The notes under the pieces were generated by a model that was not told where the DNA came from, did no database searches, and saw only the letters and a list, made by a program, of their open reading frames with translations. The translations under genes and the position numbers were made by a program. Below, piece by piece: positions 35,269 through 45,795 of a stretch of DNA of 64,000 bases (position 1 is the first letter of the stretch; every line of letters starts with the position of its first letter). Source of the stretch: Ulva prolifera (Eukaryota > Chlorophyta > Ulvophyceae > Ulvales > Ulvaceae); contig CM041204.1 in NCBI GenBank assembly GCA_023078555.1, positions 3,068,430 through 3,132,429 on the forward strand, written 5' to 3'.

Positions 35269-35482
35269 CATTCTTTTATTGATTAGACTTCGTGCAATAA
35301 TCAGTTTGCCAATGCTGTAATGCAAATGACCCCGAAATTTGGTTTGAACACCCCCGACAGATTGCCATAGCGTTGGCGGGAAACCCCGACATCTACCGAC
35401 CGTCTTGGAGGGGGCAGCCCGACCAAAATGAGGGTTTGGCATCGGTTTTCCCGCCAAGAAAAAACCCAACTGTAGAGCACTG

Positions 35483-35759
35483 ATCGTATGGTGGCACTTG
35501 GGATGGATATATGCTGAGTCATTGATCGGGATCAGTCAGCGGCGCATACCTGCCCGCGCGGCGCATCATGCATGCAGGTTTGAAGTGACCTTTTGTGCAG
35601 ACGAGAGTGAGAGCCCACACAGAGACACGGCTCACTGCGCTGCATGCGGAGACTTCTAAGGTGGCTTGCCACTCTTGTTGATGTGCGTGCATCATGCATT
35701 AACTGGCCATTGAACGTCAAGCAGACTGTTGACTGTAGAGCTGACTGTAGCAGATCGCG
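35483..35759. promoter_or_regulatory. Upstream region of array copy 8, next to hAT-like insertion
   Basis: Only 277 bp separate the end of the hAT-like element from the ATG of copy 8, so the element sits in or at the edge of its promoter. I recognise no TATA box or known motif. The role as promoter is inferred from position alone. Confidence 0.3.
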
Positions 35760-38108
35760 ATGCCTGGCTTGGACTACCCGGTGCACTTGTCACGGTCGGC
35801 GCCTTTTGACATCGGATGCGACCAAATAGTCTTCTATGATGTTGTGGAAGCTGACGCAATGTGTCGTAGCAGCGTGTTGTCCTGCGTTGCAGAAGGTGTT
35901 GGTGAAGCCAAGCTGCCGGACTCGGTCACAGTCAGTGACTTCCGGAAGTGGTTGACCGCTGTGGGAGACACAGAAGCAGTGTTTCGAAACAGACCATTCG
36001 CTTCCATGTGCACCATCATCAAGGTCGCGCCCTCTTCTCGTTGTCCACCGAACGCGAGACACTATCTACTTAGCACCCACCTGCATGATCACTACTTGCA
36101 TGTTACCTTCAACCAATAGCCTCAACGGGTACTCTCAAATCATTTGGAACAGCTGTGATCACGGGGAAGCATCCTACAGGTCGCAGACGCGGTAGACGAC
36201 ATGCTGATGGACAGGTGGGTCCGCATTGCAGCGGAAGGCCTGGACACGAAAAGGCTCTGTTGGTGCGAACAAAAGACCAAAGATGACATATTACAAGGCT
36301 TGCTTCTGCTTCCACATCAACTGCGGCAACGCGTGCTGGTAGCAGCTGCTTTCGATCCAGTGCAGCTTGACAGCTTGCTGTACTTCTTCCCAACGGGCCT
36401 GCATGCCGAGGTTCTTGCGGCAATGACCACGCCAACAGGCTGTCTCCAAATGCCTCTTACTTCGAAGTCGGGACCTGCTCTCCAGGCGCTGGCGTCGCTG
36501 CCAGCATCTCCCCCATCCGTACTGGCGCTCCAAATTGATAATCGAACTGCCAAACTGCATGAAAACCAGGTCGACAGCGAGGTCTGGACATGTCTGAGGC
36601 AGGCTCTACAGCATCACTCAGGCCTGACCAGCCTTGTTCTGTGTCCATCGCCCAGCACCGCCACCTTCTCGCAGTCAAACTATCTCCCAGGCGTTGCCTT
36701 GCTCACATCCCTTCGGTACCTTGACCTGCAAGGGTGCATGAGCCGTGAAGATAGCACGACTGCTCTGCACGACACCCTCCGAGACCTGAACCAGCTGCAT
36801 TCCCTCAGGCTGAAGCTTTCACAGTTCAGTTCTACCTCCCACATCACCTCCTCCCAGAAGCGCCCGCGGGACGAGGACGAACCAGCGCCCCACTGCCTGG
36901 CCAGCATCCTCTCTGCAGCCACAGCCCTGACCTTCCTTCACATCCATGTTGCTCAACAAGATTCTTCTCAAGGACAACACGCCTGCTTCACAGCAGCGGC
37001 CCCTCTGCACATGCCCCAGCTTGTTCAACTGAAAGCCATCTTTGACGACGATGTCCTGGGCGCCTTCTTGACCCGTCGCAGAAAGAACTTCACCGTTGAT
37101 GTTGAGCTGGCCGCTTGCTTCCTCAGCCAGCTCTCAGCTCCCCTCACGAGCCTCGCGCTCGGCGAGGAGGGCCTGCAACATCAACAGCTCGTGTCCTCTG
37201 ACGCAGCAGAGCGCCTCATCCGCAACCTAGCCACCTTTACGCAGCTGAGCTGCCTCACCGCTGGGCTCCCAGCAGTTGAGCTCAGCAGCAGCGGCGCCCG
37301 TGACGCCCTCATCTCCGGCCTCCCCGACCTGGTCGAGGCCCTCCCCCAGCTTCAGAGCATCTCCATCTCAGCAGAGTCTGCAGTCATTGAGCACCTGATG
37401 CCTCTGCTTGGCAGCACCACCACGCTGACCAAGCTCCACCTGTGGGGGATAGACGCAGGCAGCGCATCGGAGGAGTTCTGGCATCACGTGCGCCGGCCGC
37501 AGCTGCTGGACCTCAGCCTGTACTTCCTGCCACGCCCTCCTGTGGAATCCGAAATCAGCCTGGCTGTCGTTAGCTCCCTCACACAGCTGACGGCGCTTCG
37601 CCTCTGCGGCTTTCACGGCATCTGTCATGACGCTCACTGTCAGGCACTCGCGGGCATGACAGGCTTGCAGGCGCTGTGCCTCGGGGGCGATGCTGGCAGC
37701 GATGGTGGCACCAAGGTTCCGGCACCATGCATCGCCTCGCTGCATGCACTCAGCGCTCTCACATCCCTCGCCGTGATCACACCGCTCGATGAAGATCCGT
37801 TTTCCCCGAAGGATGCGATCGGGAATGGCCTTGCAGAGCAGGAACTGCCGGAGCTGCAGGAGCTGAAGCTTGCTCTGTATGAACCGTTCGAAATGGCTGA
37901 TCAGCTGGCTAGCTACGTGGCCACGCTGCCCGCACTCGACCGGCTGACGGTGTTGCTCCGTGACTCAGGGCTCTGGACGGGGCGTGTGCCGTTCGATGGT
38001 GATGAGCCTCATGAACTATCGCAGGAGGAGTGTCATAGGGCCACGAAGGACCGCATCTCCAGCGCCGCTGAAGCTGCTGGCGTCGAGCTGTCGATGGAGG
38101 CTGATTAA
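35760..38108 (+). CDS. Array copy 8: SKP1/BTB-like-LRR protein, intact
   Basis: Exons are 35760-36023 and 36180-38108; donor AAG|GTCGCG, acceptor CAG|GTCGCA, intron 156 bp, phase 0. The product has 730 residues. The N-domain reads MPGLDYPVHLSRSAPFDIGC, FYDVVEADAMCRSSVLSCVA and LPDSVTVSDFRKWL, then VADAVDDMLMDRWV and LLLLPHQLRQRVLVAAAFDP. LRRs: LTSLVLCPS, LRYLDLQGC, LHSLRLKLS, LTFLHIHVAQQ, LTSLALGEE, LSCLTAGLP, LQSISISAE, LTKLHLWGI, LLDLSLYFL, LTALRLCGF, LQALCLGGD, LTSLAVITP, LQELKLALYEPF and LDRLTVLLRD. The C-terminus reads AAGVELSMEAD. No signal peptide, membrane span or catalytic motif is seen, so a scaffold or recognition role is most likely. Confidence 0.87.
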
Positions 38109-39797
38109 GAGTGACCCAGAGTGAGCATCGCATTCTGGCTAGCCCCAATCACTCCTGCGGTGCGTGTTCTGTATGCTGGCTGCGTCAAACTGCTGGGTGT
38201 TCTCTGTCAAGTCCGACGACACAGGCGCAGCATACATTTGTCTTGCATCACGCTGTGGCTGCTGTGGGACTGGTGCGTGCATGTGTGTCCCGCGCCCTGG
38301 ATCCACTGCGATCTCCTCGATTGCTGCCTGGGGCGGTGGCAAATGTGATGTGCCGCGGTGACTCTGTGCCCTTACCGCATGGCCCACCCCTTGCATCAGC
38401 TGGATGCATGTCGTTCTGTGAGCACGTGCTCAAAGTCGCAGTTTGTGGGATTACAGCGCCGCGCTCTGGCTCACCGTGCTTACATCATGGTAGCGCATGG
38501 TCGCAGTGTTCAGTGGACACAAGTGGTTCGCCTTGTTCCATGCACGCATGCGATGGCCGCTGCGGCCGGTGCCGCTTTTGACCCGCATGAACGACTCCGC
38601 CACTGCGCTGCTGTGACCAGTGCTGCTCCAGCTCCACTCTGCTCCAGCTCCACTCCACAGCAGCCCCCCCCCTCAGGTGGAGCATGCCTTCCGCTGCATG
38701 CGGCTCGCCAGTCTCCGCTGTCTGCACCTCTCAATTCTGGCAACATGCAGGATAGCGGCGGCTGGCTGTGGCCTCATGCTGGAGGCGTGCGAGGCAGATG
38801 ACTGGGATTCCTCCTTAGCTGGGATTTCACCTTGGCTCGCCCGTTCATGGTCCTTCTGTTTGGGGCTGCTAGATCGGAAAGGGATGTCTTCGGTACGTCT
38901 TGTGTAGACAGGGGTGGTGGCACGGGATCAGTAGCACCGCCAAAGGTCCTGTGAGCGGGCTCATGCATTGTCCCATATGGGACAAGGCACTGAGCTTCTG
39001 ATGCTCTTCTGTCAGGATGGACGTGCCACCCCGACTGGGTGCACTAGCACGGTCGCTGCATTAGCAGCTTGGCACGTGTCTTTGACTTACTTCAGGCCAA
39101 TCTTGGCGGCAAATGTGTTCAGATCAGAACTTTGCATTGCAATGAAGCTGTGTTTGCGCAGCTGCTCATCCTACTGCTCCTTCTATGCATCAATGCTGAG
39201 TGATGTGGCCAGTACCTGTGGAGTGCTGTGGGGCGGAACGAGGCGCCCATGCGCTGAGTTTGACAAGAACATGTGCATCCTGCTCAATAACGAATCGTAC
39301 TGTCTGTGGATTGGTTGCTGGCGTAGATGTCGTTCATCTCTGCAGCAGCTGTCAAACTTGATGTCCAGGCAAGCTCTTTCAGCAACAGTCACCGTTTGAA
39401 TGTGCCTCTATGCTCACAAACCTGTCTGCACCGGTGCAGCATCTCATATTAGGGCGCCTTCCTGGAGGCGGGTGTGAGGCCGCACCGTCTCTTGGCGGCC
39501 GCAGAACGCCCGTGCAATGACGGATACACACCGAACAGGTGCCTGCGCCTTGCGACAATCGGCTGGAGGCACTAAATCCTCGAGCATATGCACTGCAGTG
39601 ACCCCTTCGATGAAACCGTTGAATAGGTATGTAACCTGTATTGCGATATGTACAGACCTCAATGTTTTTGCACGCTCGGTCCGATGTGTAGCAGAGCATC
39701 AAAATATACCATAGACATAGCATTCTGTAGATGTTGCAAGTTCACGAATGCGATCTCGCACAGCAGCATGCGTTTCTGCTCCGTTGTGGCATGTATG
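38109..39797. other. Duplicated 3' flank of copy 8, then non-coding
   Basis: 38130-38960 is the second copy of the flank also seen after 32084 and after 40370. It includes MRLASLRCLHLS (about 38695), a decayed LRR trace at the same relative place as in the 32.7-kb copy. 38960-39797 shows no gene that I can support. Confidence 0.5.
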
Positions 39798-40045
39798 TAG
39801 TTACAAAGGACAGAGGCCGGGCATGAAGCAGGTTCTAGGAAGCCTCGCATGCAGATCTACTCACCCATTCAGATCTACTCACCCATTCATGGCACTACGC
39901 TGTGCACGAGCTCGTACCACAGCCCGACCGGGGATCCCAGTCAAAGATCGAAGCCCCACATGTACATGGAGCACAGAAGCATTCTCTTTGCATCACGCCA
40001 CCTTCAACCGGCGGAAAGAATTCGTCGCAAACACACAATCGTCCA
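39796..40045 (-). mobile_element. 5'-truncated LINE 3' end with RT C-terminal trace (copy E)
   Basis: It aligns along ~240 bp with copy F at 55000-55240. On the - strand it reads GLRSLTGIPGRAVVRARAQRSAMNG and a stop, the very C-terminus of a LINE ORF2-type protein. It ends CGGCCTCTGTCCTTTGTAAC. ATCTACTCACCCATTC is duplicated inside (39853-39890). Upstream coding sequence is missing or scrambled (FATNSFRRLKVA), so this is a dead insertion. Confidence 0.6.
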
Positions 40046-40198
40046 CCGCAGCACACCATGACGCAACTAGTACTACTATAGTGGAGTACAAATGGTAGCG
40101 TCTCCTCAGGGAGGGACTAGCCGTGCCACAGTCCTCCAGGGGGCACGGCGAGCAAGTGCACCTGGACACGTGCTGCGGCTTGAAGGGCTGGCGGCAGG

Positions 40199-40320
40199 CA
40201 GCTGGCAGAGGACGCGGTGGTGCGCATGCGCGGCCTCGCATCGCAGCCACTCCCCGTACGCCAGGAGCTGAAGTTTGCTTCAGATGAATTGTTCGTTGCG
40301 GTCGATGTGGTGCTCTGCAT
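40199..40320 (+). pseudogene. Small LRR-gene scrap (array family)
   Basis: About 40 codons read LAEDAVVRMRGLASQPLP and then QELKFASDELFVAVD, matching the family segment GLAxQPLPALQELKLALYEPF. Nothing before or after continues in frame. The ~700 bp that follow match the 3' flank of copy 8, so the scrap is the remnant of a duplicated gene plus its flank. Confidence 0.7.
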
Positions 40321-41932
40321 TGGGGGGCTGTACAAAACGATGTGCTGCGGCGGCGCCGTGTGGCCGTATCTTTGCCTCAGCTGCATGCATGCCCGGGCCC
40401 CTCGAGACCTGTCAGCTTGTGTTCAATATGCCAGCTCGCACACTTGCAGCGCCATACTCGGGGTTGCCGTGTTGCCAGCGGGGCGCGCGTGATCTCTGCA
40501 TTGCGTGGCCGAAAAGTGCTCAGCATGGTGCAACGCGTCCGGAGGCCGCTGCAGGCGGTGTTAACAACGTTGCCGCTAGCAATGTTGCCGCTGGCCTGCA
40601 TCTCTGGCCTGTGTAATCGACTCTGCCACTACAACGCAGACCGCAGAGCTGATCAGCGCCGCTCCGCCCTCACAGCAGCCCTCCTCAGGCAGAGCTTGCC
40701 TCACACAGCCTCCGCCGTCCCCCGCTTTACTTCAATCTGATTCTTTGCAGTATGCAGGAGAGTCGCCGCGGCGGGTAGCTGTGAGAACCATGCTGGAGGC
40801 ATGCACGCCGAATGAATTGGGTTTTACCTCTGCTTCCCCTTCGCTCACCCGTTCATTGTCCTGCTGTGTGGGACTAGCAGGGTGCAAGAGGATGTAGGAC
40901 AGGGGGCTACTCCGGCCTCTGCCTCACAGAAGCCCGACGAGCTACAGCCTGCAGGCTGCAATGCTTGAAGCAGCCGCGACCAGCACAGACAAGCAGCCAT
41001 GCGAGTGGGTCATGCATATGGGCCGTGTCGGAGATGGCATGTTCACCTTATTGGCAAGGACACAGAACATGTTGGTTCTTTAAATTTTGGCATGAGCGCC
41101 GCATCATGCGCATGGATGTACGAGGCTCATGCATGTGGCTGTTGTCAGTGCGATGTGAGATGCATGGCAGCGCTGCTGCGGCCACGCCCGTGATGCCGTC
41201 CACGAGGCCACAGGCGCATCAGTATCTGCAGACAGCGTCTCCTTGATTGCGACCCGTGCTGCGACCTGTGCTTGTGATGACGGTAACGGCCGCCTTCATG
41301 GGCTACACGCGACTCTGTGCATGTGCATCTGTGCAATCCAGGCTGACCGAACGTGAGATGGCATGTGCTGCTGTGAGGGTGTGACGTCAGTTCTGCAGGG
41401 CCCTACAGGGACCGGTGTGCTCAAAAGCTGCAGGAAGTGTTGTTGCGACGCCGTAGAGGCGCATGCATGCCGCCATATGGCTGGTGCACACTGCAGGGAC
41501 GCGCAGCTGCTGAAGGAGCCACCTCTGCAGACTTGACATGACACTTGTTGCACCTGTGGTGTGATTTGCGTGGCTTAGGTGGTGGCGGCACGGGGCATGT
41601 AGTACCGCAGAGACTCGCCTGAACGGGTGCATCGGATATGATCACTGAGGCGGGTGGCACTTGCTCTTGGTTGCCATGTGTGATACACTGCAGGTGGCCG
41701 TGCCATAGAGTGGTCAAGCAGGGCTGCCACTGCGCAGTGGCAGCCAGGCACATGCATACCTGAGATTCTTCGCTGGCTGATCGTGGCCACAACCGTGTAG
41801 ACGCAGGTGTGCATTGCAGCGGAGCGGTGTGAGCGCAGCTGTGAAACGCAGCACAGCTACACCGCCTATAGCTACTAGTACTGCTGATTCCACGTATCGA
41901 TGCGGAGTGGCGTGCCCAGGAACTGTGCAGTT

Positions 41933-41960
41933 CGGGCTGCACATGTACATGTGCAGCCCG
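41933..41960. repeat. Perfect 28-bp palindrome without spacer
   Basis: CGGGCTGCACATGT is followed at once by its exact reverse complement. By chance such a sequence is expected far less than once in 64 kb. No neighbouring gene explains it. Confidence 0.9.
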
Positions 41961-42934
41961 CTCTGGGGCAGAACGGGACGACCATGCACGTGCACCGACC
42001 GCCAATCACATCTGCGTGCTTCCAAGGGAACCAATGCTACTATCTGTGCATCGCTTGTTGGTGTAGGAGTATGTGCCTCCCTGCCGCAGGTGTCGGACCC
42101 AACGTGTAGGCGTCCGGGTCCTCTCCGAGCGGCAGCTGGCGCTTACGGGTGCCTGCGTGTCCGCACATGCATATGCGCAACCTCACCGGTGCAGCACGTG
42201 ACAGTGGGGCGACTTCGAAGCAGGAATTCCTAGGCCTGTGGAGTCTGTGGACGCCACGGTGAGGCCATGCGATCTCCTGGCAGCCGTGGCACACCCATGC
42301 ATGCAATGACAGACATACCTCGGACCGCGGTGCCTACGCCAATATTGGATATCCGCTGTGGAGTGGCCACGCCTTTCCTGACCCCTGTAAATCAATGACT
42401 CATAGTACCAACGGACCACACAGACTGGGGACATTGTATGGCAGAGCAACAAAACATACCACCCGGCATCGAAAATGCAGCCCTGGTGACTTCATCATCT
42501 GCGCTTGACGATTGTTGTTCATGAGGGTGGATTCGCCGCGGCATAGCAGTAGGCTTTACAAAGTAGCTTGCGGACACGGCCTGAAATTGTGTTCATGGCC
42601 ACATACTAGTCGCCCAACCGGTATGGCCATTGGACGCTCAAGAACCAGGGACTGGCCGGAGGCAGCGGCTGCACTGTAGCTAATCCATGGCACGCTCTGG
42701 CATGAAAGGCGGCATGTGCGCTCTGGACGGCCTCCGCGAAGAATCGTGGTATCGGAGTATGCTGTATGGCCGTTTCTGAGCGCTTCGCAAGGCCAGATTC
42801 GGCGGCATCGGGTGTGGCCATTGCACCAATCTTGCGCATTTTTGGTTCCAACTGGTCACAGGATCGTTCACGCGTGCAGGAAAAGACAGCAGAAGTTCTT
42901 CCGAATCAGCTTTGATACACACAGCCAGCGACAA

Positions 42935-43068
42935 TGGCGGTCTGCGGATCTGTGTCGCTTGCTGCGCCGGTGATGGGTGAGATGTGCGTGGGTGTCTTGG
43001 TGTTTGCTTCGTCTGCTTGCTACTTTCGCGGTGCTGCCCGCCTTGCTGCCTTTGTCCTTGTGCCACAC
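42935..43068 (+). mobile_element. 5'-truncated LINE 3' end (copy C)
   Basis: On the + strand it ends CTTGCTGCCTTTGTCCTTGT followed by GCCACACA. The preceding ~120 bp matches copy A (10038-10190) in inverted orientation, including GTGCTGCCCGCC, GCTTGCT and GCGGATCTGTGTCGCTTGCTG. The TGTAA of the other copies is TGTGCC here. Confidence 0.6.
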
Positions 43069-43350
43069 ACAACCAGCCACAATGGCGCAGCCCGCTGTGG
43101 CTCTAGACATCGAGATCACTGTGCAGCGTCCACGCTATGTCCCACGTGCCTTCGCGCCGTGAATGTACGAGATCAAGTGTCTCAGGTGGCTTTGCACGCA
43201 CAGCACCGTCCTGAGCATGAATAACATCTGACGCGACACGGCCAAGCACGCTACAGAGTTGCTAATTTCTCTATCGGTTTCTATGTAGAAGTGCATTTCT
43301 CGAGATACAGGTCTCACCACTGGAATTCGCCAGTTCAGCTGCAGCTCGCA

Positions 43351-45663
43351 ATGTCAGGCTCGGACTACCCGGTGCACTTGTCGAGCTCGGCACCGTTTTA
43401 TGTTTCTAGCGGCCAGATAATATTCTATGATGTAGTTGAGACCAAGGCCATGTCTCGGAGCAGCGTCTTGTCATGCGTTGCCGAAGGTGGCGGTGAAGCC
43501 GAGCTGCCGGACTCCGTCACAGTCTCTGATTTCCGGAAGTGGCTGACTGCTGTGGCAGACAGTGACGAAGTATACTGGAACAGATCATTCGTCTCTATGT
43601 GCACCATTATCAAGGTCGCGCCCGCTTCCGCTTGCTCCTTCGATAGGTGCTCACCGTCAACACATGCAGACCATGTCCGTCTGTTTTCGGCGTTATCGGC
43701 GCTTGCATTCAGCAGATCATGGTAGTGACGGGACCAGCTGTCATCACAGAGCAGCATGCTGCAGGTTGCGGATGCTGTAGACGACATGCTCATCGATGGC
43801 TGGCTCCACATTGCCGCGGAGAGGCTGGGGAACCATGCGCTCTCCTCATGCACAGGAGATCAAGGGTGACATATTCGAGGGCCTGTCTCTGCTTCCAGAT
43901 CAGCTGCAGCACCGCATCTTGGTCGCATCTGCTTTCGACTCGGCGCAGCTCGACCGCTTGCCAGGTTTCTTTCCGACATGCCTCCATTCGGCGGTGCTTG
44001 CGGCGATGACCACGAGGGAAAAGACGTTTCGGATGCCAATCACTGCCAAATCGTGTCCTGCGCTCAAGGCTCTGGCGTCCCTGCCCGCGTCCCCCCCGTC
44101 TGTGCTGGCGCTCTACGTTGACAACGAAAGAGCCAAGCAGCGCGATCAAAAAGTCGGACCAGAGGTGTGGTCTTGCCTGAACCAGGCTTTGCAGCATCAC
44201 TCGGGACTCACCAGTCTGCTTCTGTCTCCATCGCCCAGAAGCTCTACCATCTCACAGGATCACCTTTTCTCTAACATTGCCATGCTTACGTGCCTCCAGT
44301 CCAGTCTCTGGATCTCAAAGGGTGCATGATCTATGAGGACAGCTTTCCAATGGTAATGGCAACCCTCCAGGCGCTGACGCAGCTGCATGCTCTTGGGTTG
44401 AGACTTTCAGGGAATCGCGGCTTCTCCCGGAAGCGCACTCTAGATGCAGACGCACAGCCTGAGCACTGCCTCGCCAACATACTTTCTGCCACCACAGCCC
44501 TCACCTCCCTTCACCTTGATGTTGATCAAGTAATTACGCGTGGACAACGCCTCACGGCATCGGCTCCTCTGCACATGCCACAGCTTGTGCAACTGACAAG
44601 CATCTTTGACAGCGATGTGTACGACTGCATCGTGCCTCGTAGTAGCTACAAGGGTGATATCAACCTTGCCGCTCGATTCTTCAGAAATCTCACCGCTCCC
44701 CTCACTAGCCTCACACTCGGCGAGGCAGGTCGGCACGGCCCGCACCAATCACCTGACTGCGCGCCTGCCGCCGGCCGCCTCCTCCGCAGCCTGGCAACCT
44801 TCACTCAGCTGCGCTGCCTCAGCGCTGTGCTGCCCGAGGATCAGTACGGCTCCAGCTTCGTCTGCGACGCAGTGGCCCCAGCCCTCCCCGGCCTGATCGC
44901 AGCTCTCCAGCAGCCCCAAAGCCTCTCCATCTCTGCAGACCCCGCCGTCATGCAGCACGTCGTGCCGCTGTTGACCGCCACCACGCTGACCAAGCTGCAC
45001 TTGTGGGGGCTGGACTCGCTTTCCGCGCCCAGTGAGTTTTTCCAGCGTGTGCGGCAGTGGGAGCTGCGAGATCTCAGCCTACGCTTCCGAGCGCCGATCT
45101 TCAGTGCGTGTGGCCTCGCTGCCCTGCGCTCTCTCACGCAGCTGACTGCGCTGCACCTCTACCGCTGGGAATGCTTCTGTGTCTCCGCAGACTGGCAGGC
45201 ACTCGCGGCGATGACGTGCCTGCAGGCGCTGAGCCTAAGCGGCAACGATGCGGACAATGTTCCCGAAATTCCAGAGGAATGTATCGCCTCACTGCACGCT
45301 CTGAGCGCCCTCAGGTCCTTGACTCTGGTAACCTCGGAAGACTGTGCTGACACCCTGGTGAGAGGCCTGGTGGCGCAGCCGCTGCCAGCACTGCAGGAGC
45401 TGAAGCTGGCTCTGTATGACCCATTTGTTACGGTCAACAAACTGGCCAGCTACGTGGCCGTGCTGCCTGCGCTGAGGTGCCTGAAGGTGGCATTCCGTCG
45501 CTCCGCGGAAGTTGAAGCTGCAGCCAACTGGTCTGATGGCGAAAGTGAAGAGCATCCGGACAACATCGCCACTGCGGGCCTGATTGACGCTAAACAGCGC
45601 CTTTCCAAGGCCGCTGCCAGTGCCGGCGTGGAGGTTTCCATGGAGGACTATGGATTTGATTGA
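43351..45663 (+). pseudogene. Array copy 10: SKP1/BTB-like-LRR gene with two frameshifts
   Basis: Exon 1 is 43351-43614 (donor AAG|GTCGCG) and exon 2 43765-45663 (acceptor CAG|GTTGCG). One extra base near 43850 (after HALSSC) shifts the frame; reading continues cleanly as QEIKGDIFEGLSLLPDQLQ and LASLPASPPSVLALYVDN. A tandem CCAGT duplication at 44296-44305 then adds five bases and returns to the first frame (LDLKGCMIYEDSF). The two lesions add six bases, so the exon length remains a multiple of three, but ~150 codons lie in the wrong frame and a stop follows the first lesion. The rest is intact to AGVEVSMEDYGFD. It is recently inactivated, or the lesions are assembly errors. Confidence 0.75.
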
Positions 45664-45752
45664 CCTTTCTGTGCTGAAGTCTTCTTGGCTGCCTCCAAGC
45701 GAGGCATTGTCGGTGCTCTGCTTGGGTTGTCTGACTTCTGGAGGCTTCTCAC

Positions 45753-45795
45753 TACTCTGCCGCTGCTCTGCCGCTGCTCTGCCGCTGCTGCGCCC
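45753..45795 (+). repeat. CTCTGCCGCTG minisatellite
   Basis: About three to four direct units of CTCTGCCGCTG follow each other, ending in CTGCGCCC. Non-coding, in the 3' flank of array copy 10. Confidence 0.75.

Larger units (their letters stand above)
34602..35482. mobile_element. hAT-like DNA transposon remnant, 881 bp
   Basis: The ends are perfect 13-bp inverted repeats: CAGTGCTCTACAG at 34602 and its reverse complement ending at 35482. Further inside, the ends share TCGGTTTTCCCG-type sequence in inverted orientation. The right flank ATCGTATG is matched on the left by ATCGTATATATG, that is, an 8-bp target duplication with two extra AT units. An 8-bp duplication and CAG-initial ends fit the hAT superfamily. 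Internal coding traces also fit (separate entry). Hairpins in the left part (CCGATGGC/GCCATCGG, GGCGGGC/GCCCGCC) are typical of non-autonomous derivatives. Confidence 0.7.
40321..43350. other. Duplicated flank, palindrome and LINE debris
   Basis: 40370-41050 is the third copy of the duplicated 3' flank. A 28-bp perfect palindrome lies at 41933-41960, and a LINE 3' end on the + strand at 42935-43068. Other frames are short and overlap on both strands. The promoter of array copy 10 should be just upstream of 43351. Confidence 0.5.
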
